A stretch of DNA of 64,000 nucleotides from Edaphochlamys debaryana (taxonomy: Eukaryota; Chlorophyta; Chlorophyceae; Chlamydomonadales), in NCBI GenBank assembly GCA_016858145.1, contig JAEHOE010000088.1, positions 372,001 through 436,000 of the forward strand. Reading direction: 5' to 3'. The notes beneath the pieces were generated by a model, which saw nothing but the letters and a program-made list of their open reading frames with translations, searched no databases and was not told where the DNA came from. This document shows, piece after piece, positions 33,739-45,200 of this stretch. A program made the translations under genes and the position numbers. Each line of letters opens with the position of its first letter. Within the stretch, counting starts at the first letter, position 1.

Positions 33739-35063
33739 GGCAGCTAGGTTAGGGATGTAGCTGGGGTTGGGGGAGGAGAGGGTGGAGTCATCGTCGTGCG
33801 GCGGTGGGGCGGGGTTATTATAGACAACGGGGCGTAGTGCTGCGGTGTTGGCGTCGCATGATGTTGGCCGACGCAGAATGGGGGGGGGGGTGGGCAGCAA
33901 GGCGCACAGGGTGGGATGCCGGGGGGCACGGCGCGCACGCTCCTACTCACCCCTTTCTTGAGCCAATTGAGCTTTGATGTGGAGAAGGGTTACCCGCGAA
34001 AGCAACGAGCCCGCGTTCCGCGCGCTTGACCGAGACTGCGCCCGAAATGTGGCGGCTGGAAGAGCTCCGGCTAGAACTGAATTGCAGCTCAGGGTGATTC
34101 CTTATGTTTGACGACACGTAAAAGCGCTTGAGCTGTTGAACGGGAGCACCGAGCTGCACCCAGCGCAAGGAGTCAAGCGCACGCCAGACCGCGCGACAGG
34201 AATCACACGCGAATGGAGCAGCCGACTAGCAGGCACAAGCTGAAAGACCCAAGTCGCGCCAGCGTCCGTGTGCAGTCCGTGCCACAACGGCTGTACGGCA
34301 AGTACGGCGCACTCGCGTGCTCCAGCCCGCAGTGGTGATGAGGCGGATGGTCGGGGGGAAGGGGCGGGGCAGCGTGATGGCGGGTCCAGCGCAAAGGGGA
34401 AGCCAGGGTGCTGGCTAGGCGCGACGCACCGTGTGGCGCCATGTCATGCTGGACTGCCCCGTGCCCAGGCAGGCAGGGCAGCGCAGGGCAAAGCTGGGCG
34501 GCCCTCGGTGCCATCCTTCTGGACTGCGACGCGCGCAGTAAGAAGGCTTGGACGGCTGCGGTGGGGCTGTGTCGGGGGAAGTTGCCGACTCGGAGGAGGG
34601 GACGGCCCGGAGACAGCACGTACCCGCGCGGCTCGGCTTCCAGAAGGAGAGCTCCTTCGATGCTCGCAGGCACGTACTCACACACGCTGCAAAAAACGCA
34701 ATAGCCCTTAAACCTCTTGCTACTCGGTCTCTCGCCTTGTAGACAAGGCCGCTCGCGTGTAGACAAGGAGTCGCCCGCGGAGGCCCCGCTCCAACTATTG
34801 CGCGAGCCACCGCCGTAATCATCCTCTAGGTGCGTGATCATATTCACGAGGCCAGGGTATAAGTGCTGGAGCTCTGCAGCCGCGGAGAATTCTCCTGCGC
34901 GCGTCGGGCAAACCGGGTCGCCTATGGTCGCTCTTAAGCTCTTCATCTTAAGCTCTACAAGCATCTCCAGCTGCTGCTGGGGCCGGGGAACAGTCGGCTC
35001 GGAGGATGCTCAGATTGATGCTTGCCCGTCGCGCGACCCAACACAGGCCTAGCCGCAGCCACC
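33739..35063. promoter_or_regulatory. Divergent intergenic region (SET gene / Aha1-domain gene)
   Basis: 1.3 kb between two divergent starts. No coding feature with homology is seen. It presumably contains both promoters. Confidence 0.4.
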
Positions 35064-37062
35064 ATGGCCAAGTGGGGCGAGGGCGATCCCCGCTGGCTCG
35101 TAGAAAGCCGGGAGGACGGCAAGAACGTCAACGGGTGCGGCGGGTGTCGGGTCGGCGTGGGAACGGGTCCGGTCGGGCGCCCCCCTCGCTAGCTGGACAG
35201 GGCACTCACTGTCCCGGCCTGCACCTCAGCCACTACCCTCTACCTCCCAGAACTACCTTACTAGCTGCCTCCATACTCTTTGGCCACGGTTTATGCCCAA
35301 CCCACATCGTCGGCGGCACCGGTGCTCTTAACCCGCAGGTGGCATTGGGAGGAGAAGGACCGCAAGGAATGGACGAAGGCTCGACTGGCGGAGCTGTTCT
35401 CGGGGCAGGTGCTGTACGAGGTGGAGGGCGCTGCGGAGGGGGAGCCCACGCTGCTGAAGGTGGAGCGACTGAAGGACCTGACGGGAGATGTGAGTACCGT
35501 ACGGAGGGGGCGCGACGGCGTGGGGCGTGGCAGGAGCGAGGTTGCCTCAGGGGGTATGGTGGCACAGAACACCTGAGGCGGCTGCTTGGGGGCGGAGCCC
35601 GAGTGGGAGCGAACCCGGGGGCAGCAAGCGTTCAGCGCTTTGAGCCTGCAGCCGGCCAGGGGCGCCGACTTGCCCGTGGGCGATCTGGGGCGGGCGGGCA
35701 GCCCCAAGCTTTGTGGCTGACGAGTCTGCTGCTTTCCATATTGACTGGTCTGGGTAGGGTGCGCCGATAGCCAAGGCAGGGCAGCTGATGGTCTATCAAC
35801 CAAGTCGACCCCTATGCCTGCACCCCCACCATCGCACCGTCACCCCGGGCCGTCACCCCCTCGCCTGCAGGCCTCCATCACCACGCGGAAAGGCAACAAG
35901 CGCTTCGCCGTGTTCGATATGGCCGTGTCCCTGGCCTGGGAGGGCAGCGTGGCGGGGAGCGACGTCAAGGTGGGGCCGGGGCGCTGCCAGGGGCCCTTGC
36001 GAGGGGGGTCTGGTTCAGTTGGCAGGCCCAGGGCCTGGAGAGTCCTCCGGGCCAAACGCCACCCACGTCAGGGTCTCCGGGTGCATGGGCGGCGGTGGAT
36101 GGGCTGAGAAGGTCACACACAAGGTGCAAGGTGCTGGCCCAGCCTCCTCATGCGGAGGGCGGAGGCGGGTGGTCGGTGCGGAGGCTTCTGGCGGCCGGGC
36201 GGCGGGTCACGGAGTTGCGGTTTGGGAAGCCTACGAGGGCGGCACCCATCATGCGGGGGTCTGCCCCCAGCAAGCGCTCTCATCGGCTGCTCCTCGCAAC
36301 GACCTGCGCCTGGCGACGCAACTACCCCGCACAAACCCATGCCCCTCGGCCCCAGCTAAGGGGCGCGTTGCGCGCAGAGTCGAGGTGCACGTCGGATACC
36401 AGCCTTCCGCCGTGCTCAACTCCCTGTGGCCCCTAGAACCAACCGTATGTACGGCACCCGCCCCTCGCATCCCACAACCCATGTCAGGCCAAGGGCGGGC
36501 TGCGGGCTGAGGAGGTGCACTCCGTGAACCAACCTCCCTCGCCTGCCACTGTCACCGCACCTACTTTTGCCCCTCCTCTCCCCGCCCCCAGGTCAAGGGC
36601 GAGATGCGGGTGGAGGAGGTGCACTCCACGGGCGATGAGGACGACTACGTCTACAGCGCCACGGCGGAGGGGGGCAACGGAGCGCCGCAGGTGGGGGCGA
36701 GGGGGCACGCTGGAAGAGGGGTAGGCAGGGTAGGCGGGGGTGCTGGGGCCTCCGCAGGGCCGGGGTGGGGCCAGCGGCGTGTGTGGTGCTTGGGCCTGGG
36801 TCCCGTGTGAGAGACCCTACCAACAGCTGCCCCGGGCCTGGAGACGGCACCAGGGCGCGTGCTGGGAGGAGTGTTAGTGGGTGGGGACCGTGCGGGTTCG
36901 CGCTGTGTCACAGTCATCCCACCCTTTGCCGGCGGCTGCCCCTCTCGCCCCGCTCCGCCCCCGCAGACCAAGCTGCGGACGCTGGCCGCGGGGGCGGCCA
37001 TCCGTGCCAAGGTCTACGCCACGCTCGCACAGGTTATCAAGGAACTCAAGGAGCAGGCATGA
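35064..37062 (+). CDS. Aha1 N-domain protein (Hch1-like Hsp90 co-chaperone)
   Basis: 171-aa protein from five exons: 35064-35134, 35339-35489, 35871-35969, 36592-36690 and 36967-37062. It opens MAKWGEGDPRWLVESREDG and continues NGWHWEEKDRKEWTKARL, both diagnostic of the Aha1 N-terminal domain that activates the Hsp90 ATPase by binding its middle domain. RKGNKRFAVFDMAVSLAWEG and VKGEMRVEEV form the expected beta-sheet core. The C-terminal helix is IKELKEQA. Full-length Aha1 (~340 aa) adds a START-like C-terminal domain. This model stops after the N-domain, like yeast Hch1 (153 aa). No continuation with homology is seen in the ~1 kb downstream. Confidence 0.9.
36484..36526. repeat. Degenerate copy of exon 4 start with acceptor (Aha1-domain gene)
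   Basis: The bases from CAGGCCAAGGGCGGGCTGCG to GAGGAGGTGCACTCC closely match the true acceptor and first ~40 bases of exon 4 at 36589-36630, with a few substitutions. The copy lies about 105 bp upstream, inside intron 3. Confidence 0.8.
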
Positions 37063-38064
37063 GAGGAGCTCAGCGAGGGAGCAGGCAGTGGAGCAGGCAG
37101 CGGAGCTGGCGAGGGATAAGACACAGAGGGGGCAGAGGGAGGCGGTGGAGGAGCGGAGTGAGTAGCAGGCGAGGGGGCAGGCGCATGCGGAGGAGGAGCA
37201 AGCGTTGGAGGCGTGGAATTGGGTCTGCGGTTCCTATACCCCATCTGGGATATGCGGAGCAGCAGGCTGCAGGACGTCCGGGGTCCTGAGGCATTGCAAG
37301 CGCAATCGCGGCACGCCAGGGGCAACGAACTAGGGGTACATGGCAGAAGCAGCCAGTTCATACCCACAGGGGTCGGGGCTCCACGTGAGCATGGGATGCA
37401 GTTAGGTGGTGGATGTGCAGGTTGCGCTTGGGTGAGGCGCCCCAGTGGCGGCGTTAGGGGAAGGTCCTGGTGCACATGCAAGTTCCGGAGTGAGCGAGGG
37501 GGGTATGAGGCTGTGGCGCTAGGAACCACATTGTGTGGGCGAAGGTGCCATGCAACATGCACGCATGTTCAGATCCGTTCCTGCATGGGGAAGCCTCGAG
37601 AGGGTGCACCTTTGCTGTAGTGCAGCGTTGCTGAGCGCACGGGGGCAGCCTGCGACCCTGCGTGCGCTACAGGCTGGGCTCAACACCCTCTGCAGTAGGC
37701 TGCAGTCACGTGGGGTCAGGCCTACCTCCAGCCGCCAGAAAGGGCAAGGGCATCACGCCCTTCGCCTCGTCGGGTTGGCCTGATCAGCAGAGGCCAGTAG
37801 TCCAAGCTCGCGTGGTTTGTGCGAAGGGTCAGATCCGTTCTGAGACAGTCTCAGTGAGACTGAGGTGATGGGGGTTGATGTGGAGGCGGGCGCGGCCGTC
37901 CACGCCAGTCCGGAACACGGCAGTCGTGCACGCCTTCGTGACTGCACCAAAGCAGGCATGCATATGACAACCAGGCGTCAGCATCACTGACGAGCTCGCA
38001 GTGCACATTCTTGAGATGCTCTCAAGCCCCCGGCGTAGGCCCGCTTAAACCGGATGAGGTAGTT
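37063..38064. other. Intergenic region with duplicated upstream block of the MYND genes
   Basis: No gene recognised in 37063-37910. From about 37914 to 38064 the sequence matches 46464-46615 upstream of the second MYND paralogue. Shared words include GTCGTGCACGCC, GACAACCAGGC and GATGCTCTCAAGCCCCC. This is the probable promoter/5' UTR carried along in the gene duplication. Confidence 0.6.
38016..38048 (+). promoter_or_regulatory. Upstream ORF (MLSSPRRRPA) in the MYND gene A leader
   Basis: An 11-codon ORF (10 aa plus stop) 16 bases before the main ATG. The same ORF, with one substitution and a different stop codon, precedes the second paralogue. It may limit translation of the main ORF. Confidence 0.45.
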
Positions 38065-41000
38065 ATGAATAATCTGTCGACTGAGCTGCGAGCAGCAGCT
38101 GCGCGGGTCGTGGCGCTGGCTCCGTCGATTCACGAGGCGAGCGATGCGGCTGACGCCCAAGCAGCCCTCCAGGCTGTCAAAGATGGCTTGAGGATAGGCA
38201 ATGGAGCTGCAAGGCATGCTCAAGCGACCGCACTTCTCTCCGATCCACCGTTCACAGCAGCGCTCCTTCGCTGCCTGGCGTTCAAGGCCCGCTGGCTGTC
38301 AGAGGTCTTGGACTTCATGGACGCACGGTTCAACTGCGGCATTGTCGCGTTAGAGTTGACCACGTTCCTAGCGGCCCTTCAGCCGCGGCCGCTGCCCGCA
38401 ACGGGTCCGCTGGCCTTCCTGCGCACGCTCCTGCGCATGCAAACGCTGCATTGCATGGCCCGCGCCCTTGCGGTTTCCACGGACCGCGCGCTGCCGGGCG
38501 GCGGGGCGGACGAGGCAGAAGCAGTGGAAGCAGAGGCGGAGGAGGATGGGGTGGCAGGGCGCATAACCCGCGTCATCCTCGCGCTGACGACAGTGGTGAG
38601 CAGGACCCTCGATCTGCTAACAGCTCTGACAACGATCGGCGCATCGGTGGCAGCTCAGCCGCTGCCGCATCAGGCGCCCGCAGCCTCCGCCGCTGCGGAC
38701 AAGGAGCGGCGGCGGCTGCAAGTGCTGCAGCGGGTGTTTGCGGGGGAGCTGGTCAGCGCCCTGGCGGACAGCGGTGTCATGGAGCACCTGGCCAGGGCGG
38801 TGCTGGTGATTGCGGAGCTGGCAGGCGAGCACGATGCGGAGAACGGCCTCGATGAACTTATATCAGCATGCCTCGCAGACTTCAGCAATATCCAATCGGT
38901 CAGTCGTAGACTGGCGCAGGCAGATCCGCCCCTGGGCGGCACCGCAGCAGCAGCCCGACTCTTCGCGGCTCTGCAGCACCCGTGCGTTCTGCACCTCGAG
39001 CTGACGTCCGGGCTGGTGGCGCTGTGCCTCGCGGACGGAGGGCCCTCTCACGGGCTGCCGCAGGCCCTACTCGAGGGCATGCCCGTCCTGACGGGCGGCA
39101 CAAACCGCCCCGACGGAACTGTGCACGGATCGGTGGACGCACGGGGCCTCTACGGCAGGTGCGTGGGACCAACAGCTGGCCTGTTTTCCAAATCCTGCTG
39201 CAATGGGCATTGGGTGGCGCGCTCAAAGAATGAGCTTGCTGACCTGAAGGATTCTGCCCGGTCGTTGCCGCGTGCAGGCAGTGCGTAAACACGCTCACCG
39301 TGACCCATCTTGTCGACTGCCTGACCGAGCTCGTCCGCCGGCCCCACGGCCCCCTCGCCCTGCGCCCCGCCGCCGCCGCGGCCCTCCTCCTCCGCCTGGG
39401 CCGCTGGGCGGTGGCCTCGGGCCGAGCCTGGGCGGAGCCACAGCAGGAGGCCGCGCCTCCGCCCCTGCAGCTGCTGTTGGAGCGCAAGGGTGTGCCCAAT
39501 GCTTTCGCATGGGTCATCGACACGCTCGACCCTCTCCTGACGGAGGCGGAGCCCGGACCGACGGGCGGCTGGGCTTGGCGTGCGGCTGTGGCGCGGTGGA
39601 TTCTGGTGGTGGAGGCGTGCCGGCACGTGCTGCCGGCCTCGACAGACAAGCAGGTGGAGGCCCTGGCGGAACTGTGGAGCGGCCTCACGGCAGGCGAGGT
39701 GGTGGGGCCAAGCGGTGAGCGCACAGCAGGGCAAGGGGTGTCGTGTCAGTAGGCCCGGGGCTGCCTATGGGGCGATGGGTGCACTGGCTTGCTACGGTAC
39801 CCGAGGGCTGGAGCACTAAGCTTGATGTCTCCGGTCAGCCTCCTAGGCGCGTGCGGGCGGGTAGGCGCAGGTGGATTTCAAGGTTGCCACATGGTCCTAG
39901 GTTAGTGCGTTGGCTGGTTAGTGGCTGTGGCTGTTGCACTTGAACTGACTTCGTTGCCTTGCCTTCGCCCTGACCCGCCAGGCACGCTCCCGCCCGAGCC
40001 GCCCGCCCAGGTCGCTGCGGCCCTGGCTGCCGGGCTGCTGCCCTGCCTGGAGCGCCTGCTGCGGAGGGGGGGGAAGCAGCCGGCGGGGCGCGAGGCCCTG
40101 CTCGCCGCCCGTCTGCTGAACACCAACGACCTCGCCTCTGTCCTGCTGGCCCGCCTCCTGGCCTACGGCGAGCCAGCCGAGGCCGCCGCCCTCGTCACCA
40201 CCATTGACAAACTCCTGCGGCTGGAGCAACAGTGCACGCTTGCAACGGTGATCGTCTCGAAAGTCCACGGCTGCTGCCGCCGCCTCGCCGGGCCCGAGCC
40301 CTCCGCCGCGCCCCCCCAGCTGCGGCTGATGCTGCTCCGCTCCGCCGCACAGTGGCTGCCGCCGATGGCGCGCCACGCGCAGCAGACCTCGGCCGAGATC
40401 AAGGGATTCTGCGAACGTAGGGCAATGCAGAAGGCGGTAGCATGGGCAAACGTCTTGTCGCTGCAACTTGACTCGATCTTCATGTGGATCTCGATCATGC
40501 TCGGGAGCCAGAGCGCGAAGGCAGCCACTGCCTTCGCGTGCGGCAGCCGGGGTGCCGCCGGAGGCGTCGCCGCTGACGGCGGCCCCAGCGGTGACGGCAG
40601 CGCCAGCGGTGACGGCGGCTGGCGACGTTTCCTAGTCGAGGAGCTGCAGGTGCTGCCGCTGCTCGGATCCCTGCTCCGGGACATGGCTGCGTGGAGCTTC
40701 CCGCCCTCTGCTGCTCAGTTCATGGAAGCTGCGGGAACCGCCTGGCACAAGACCGTTTTCATGATTGCCGCAGTCGCAATGGCGATGCCGGAGGAGGTCC
40801 GGCAGGCGGCGAAGGCGGGTGCGGCGGCGGAGGCGACGGGCGCGGCGGCGGAGGCGGCGGCGGCCCAAACCCGCGCTGCCGGCGGCCGGGGCCCCAGGCG
40901 AGGTCGGGGCAGCGCCAAGCGGACGCACGAGGGCGGCGACCCTGCCGCCTACTGGCCGCCAGAAATGGTGGAGGCGCTCGCAGAGAAGTTTACGGGAGGA

Positions 41001-41345
41001 CTAATCGTGGCGGGTGCCCTCGCCTCCCTCCTCCGCCGCTGGGCCGCGGGCGAGGACGCAGCAATTGAGGCCGTGGCTGTGCAGATGGGTCTGAGCGACA
41101 GAGACGAGTGGCTGCACCGCTGGGGCCCGCTTCCGCCCCTGGCCTCGGTCCGCGCGCTGCTGCCCTCGTGCGCCCACCCGCGCTGCACCCGCCTGGACGG
41201 CGACAGCGAGGGGGGGCGGGAGCTGCGGCGCTACCCCGGCTGCGGCGAGGGGGCGTACTGCAGCGCCGCGTGCGCGCAGCAGCACAGGGCGGGGGCGGCT
41301 GCGGGGGGCTCGGGGGCCGGGCCTGGGGGCTCGGGTCGGGCTTAA
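38065..41345 (+). CDS. Large helical protein with C-terminal MYND-like finger, paralogue A
   Basis: Predicted 964-aa protein from exons 38065-39158, 39278-39714 and 39982-41345. Most of the protein is Ala/Leu-rich helix with no catalytic motif that I recognise; an ARM/HEAT-like fold is possible. Near the C-terminus is a low-complexity Ala-rich stretch, then RGPRRGRGSAKR. The end has a MYND-like cysteine/histidine cluster (aa ~904-950): CAHPRC, then RRYPGCGEGAYC, SAACAQQH. Canonical MYND fingers have a second CxxC pair and a final Cys after the His. Here that pair is reduced to one Cys and the tail is Gly-rich, so the finger is atypical. Proteins of this kind form expanded families in volvocine algae. 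The start ATG is the first one that opens the frame shared with paralogue B. Function unknown. Confidence 0.8.
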
Positions 41346-42258
41346 GCAGAGGGCAAGCTATACCAGGGGGGCTGGGGGGGCCGGGGGCTCGGGGGCGGCC
41401 CGAGTGAAGGGAAGGGCCTGGACAGGACAGAGGGATGGGATGCGTGGGCAATGACAAAGAGGCAAAGACAATGTGCAGCGAGGGTATGGTCGGGCGTCAG
41501 TTCAGGCTAAAATGTGCAGCGGCAACAGGGGAACAGGGGAACGGGGCAACAGGGGAAGGTGCTAGCAGGCGAGGATGCATGGGGATGCCGGGGAAAGCCG
41601 GGCGTCGCCCTCGCTTAGCACGCTAGCAGCCAGGCGATTGAGCGAGCCGCAGTGAGCGGTGTGGGGGAGTAGAAGGCTGTAGAGCAGATCGGCGGATGCA
41701 GGAGACGGGGTTCGGAAAGGGTTCAACGCGGAATGGTGGAATGGCTTGCGGCTGGCCCATGGTGACAAGTCCTGGCCCTGGGCTCAAGGTCATGACAGGG
41801 GGGTCAGGTGGTGACGCAAGTACTACCTAGTAGGCTGAAGCTCATCGCTGCCACACTAGCTGCAGCGCGGTTGTGCTGGGCCGGAGTCGTGTATAGTCAA
41901 GGACCGATGTGGAAGATGGCGGGGCCGGCGGGGCTTCATGTGCTCTGACAGCTCTGTCTCAAGAGCTGCAAGCAGCTCGAGTCTGAGGCGGGATCTCACG
42001 CAAGGCTGCGGTGGAGCCAGGGGAACTGCATAGCCCCACCACATCGGCCCACGAGGAGCCTCCTGCACAAGCCCCCTATCCTCTCCAGCGGCCACACCCA
42101 TCAGCAGACTGTCCACCGCCACCGTCGCTGCTTGTGCACTCGGGCGTGTCGCGGCATGGTGGCATGTCGATGCGTGCCAGCCATGCGGCTACGTGCTGCC
42201 ACCCCTCCTTCTTCACACGTTGCGCAACCCCTGCGCGGAGGACGGCGTTTAAACGATA
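41346..42258. other. 3' flank of MYND gene A up to the LINE
   Basis: The first ~20 bases (GCAGAGGGCAAGCTATACCA) are identical to those after paralogue B, so they are duplicated 3' UTR. A short GGGGAACAGGGG repeat lies near 41527-41560. No gene and no clear target-site duplication of the LINE is seen. Confidence 0.5.
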
Positions 42259-45200
42259 ATGGGACAATGGGAGGGCGGGCGGGGTTGGTGTGGACATGTG
42301 AAGATCGGCGCGGGCGTGTGCATGCCACATCGGAACACTCAGGTGTGCACGGCCGGCGCCGGAGGACGCGCGCCTGACGTGCGCACGGCCGCCGCCTTCG
42401 GTGCTGCCTGCCCCGGCCTGGGTGATGTGTTCCGCCTTCTTCACCCCTCCCGCCGTGTCTACACCTGCGTCCGCGGCGCTTCTGGCTCCCGCCTCGACCG
42501 CTTCCACGCCTCCACAGCCCTCCTCCCCTTCCTGCCGGCCTGTGGCACGGCTCCGGGCAGCGCCTCTGACCACCGGCTCCTTGTCTGCCGCCTTCGCCCT
42601 TCCCCTGCGGCCCCGCCGCTCGGCCCCGGACTGCGCCGCACGCGCCTGTACTTTCTTGATCACCCCGACCTGGTCGACGCCTTCCAAGCCTGGCTTGCCC
42701 CCGCGGTCGCGGCGGCCCCCGTCGCCGACAGCGCCTTGCTCCTCTGGTGGCCTTCCTTCAAGCGGGCTGTCGCCGCCACCGCTCGTGCCCTCAACGACCA
42801 AGCCCGCTCCCGCCGCCTGGCTGCCTCCGATGCTGAAGCTGCCGCTCGTGCGGTGGCTGAGGCTGCCTTCGCCGCCGTGGAGGCGGGCGACGCAGCTGCT
42901 GTCCCTGCCGCTGTGGCGGCCCACGGCGCCGCCGCCGCAGCTGCAGCTGCCGGCGCCACGCGCCTTGCCCGGCGTACCCACCATGCCTGGCTGGGCACGG
43001 GGGAGCGCCCCTCCCCCGCCATCACCCAGCACCTGCGTCCCCACGCTGCCGCCCCCCCTGTCACCGCCCTGCGCTGCCCCGACGGCACCTACGTGACCGG
43101 CCCCCGCCGGCTCCCTGCCGTGGTCGCTGCCTTCTGGCAGCGCGTCTGCTCGGCGCCCGCCCCCAATCCCGGCGCCCGTGCCCCGGTCCTTGCGGCGCTG
43201 CAGGCCTCCGGGGTTCGCCTGGACCCGGCGGGGGCGGCGGCTGCCGGCTCCTTCCTTGTCTCCGCCGACGAGGTCGCCGCCTCGCTGGCGGCCGCTCGCC
43301 CCGCCGCCTCTCCTGGGCGGGACGGGCTCCCGCCTGGCCTGTATCACAGCTTCTCCGGCACCTTCTCTCCCATCCTCGCCCGCCTCTTCTCCGCCATTGG
43401 CGCCACAGGCGCTCTGCCAGCTGGCTTCCTCGACGGCGTTATCGTCAGCCTCCCCACGGCCGGCCCCGATCCCGCCCGTCCCCCGGATCCTGCCGACGCC
43501 GCCAACTATCGCCCCATCACCCTCCTGGACACCGACTACCGCACCCTTGCCCGCGTCCTGAGTCGCCGCCTGTCGCCCCTCCTTGGGGCCTGCTTGGACC
43601 CAGAGCAAACCGCCTACCTCCCGGACCGGCTCATTGCCGACAATGTCTTGCTCCTGCAACTCCTGCCCGAGCTCCTCGCTGCGTCCGGCGGCTCCGCCGT
43701 GGTCGCGTTCCTGGACTTCTACAAGGCGTACGACACCATTGATCGCGGCTTCCTCCTCGCCGCCATGGCCACCACTGGGGCCGGCCCTGGCCTCCTGTCC
43801 TGGGCGTGGACCCTGCTGGCTGGGGCCCGCTCGTCCGCCCTGGTCAACGGCTACACCTCTGCCCCCGTCCCCATTGCCGCCGGCGTCCGGCAGGGCTGCC
43901 CTCTCTCCCCCCTGCTATACCTCTTTATTGCCCAGGCGCTCCTCTCGTGGCTCAAGTCCAACCACGTTGGCATCACCCTTGACGGCCTCACCATCACTGC
44001 AGCCCAGTACGCTGACGACGGCCAGCCTGTCCTCCCCTCCCTGGCGGCCATCCCCGCCTTCCTCGCCCACATGGACACCTTTGGGGCAGCGTCGGGGCAG
44101 CGGCTGAATCTGGACAAGGTCAAGTACCTCTGTGTTGGTGCACCCGCTCCCCCTCCCCCGCTGCCTGCGGCCCCTGCGGCGGCCCCTGCTGTGGCCGCCC
44201 CGGCCCCTGCCGCCCCTCCCCCGTCCCGCCGCCGCCGCCGCTCACCGTCGCCCACCTCCCGTGGCCGCGGTGCGAGGACCCCGCCGCCTCCTCCCCCCGT
44301 CCCCGCCGGCGTCCTCCCACCTGCCCCCCCGCCCATCCCGTCCGCCCCGCCCGCGCCTCCCCCACGCGTCGTCGCGTCGGCTGTGGCGCTGGGTGTCCCG
44401 TTCCCCAGCGGCCCCGGCGCCCCCTCCCCCTGGCCTGGCCGCCTCGCTGGTGTCTGGCGAGCCTACACGCTGGTCGCCGCCCTCCCCCTCTCCGCCTTTG
44501 GCCGTGCCTTCGCCGCTTCTGGGTACGGCCTTAGCAAGCTCCTGTACCTCGCGGAGTTCCTTGGCCTCCCCGCTGGCGCTGCCCTCGCCGACCTCGTGCG
44601 CTTCACCGCCGCGCTGGTCGACCGGCGCTCCACCCCCGCCGCCCATGCTGCCCGCCCCCACGCCTGGCTGGTCGGCCTGGGCCACGCCTCCCTGGCCCTC
44701 CCCCCTGCCGCCGGCGGCATGGGCCTCCTGCCCCTCCCCGAGCACGTCCGGGCTCGCCATGCTGTCGCCGCCGCTCGCTGCGTGCTGGGCAGCGTTCCCG
44801 GCTTGCTGCGCACCCGGCCGCTCTGGATCCCCGTGGCGCACGCGCTCCTCCGCCGCCTCCACCCTCAGTTCCACCCCTTATGCCTCCTCACGGCTGGCCG
44901 CCCCTCCCCGCCGCCCGTGGGGGGGCCCCGGCCCGCCGTCTACTGCCTCGGCAAGCTGCCCCTCCCGTCGTCCCCGGCCCTTCGGCAGCTCGTCCGCGCC
45001 TTCTCCTTCCTCCCGCCCATCCGCTCTCTCTCGGCGCCTGCTGCGGGGCCGTGGTGTGCGGCTGCCCCGCTCTTCGGCAACCCCTTCCTGGCGGACGCGG
45101 CGGGCTGCGGCCTGGAGCAGCGCTGCCCGCTCTGGCGCTCGGTCCGTGGCTTCGCCACCGTCGCGGACGCGGTGCGGACGTGGGATGCGATGGCGCCTCT

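Noticed and set aside
34203..34964. 253-codon minus-strand frame between the SET and Aha1 genes
   Set aside because: No homology and no splice support. The region is a divergent promoter interval.
38011..38064. Extending MYND protein A upstream to 38011 (and B to 46562)
   Set aside because: The codon at 38011 is TTG, so the first in-frame ATG is the conserved one at 38065 (46616 in B).
42076..43659. 527-codon antisense frame over the LINE
   Set aside because: Mirror of the GC-rich LINE coding strand, with no domain and no start context.
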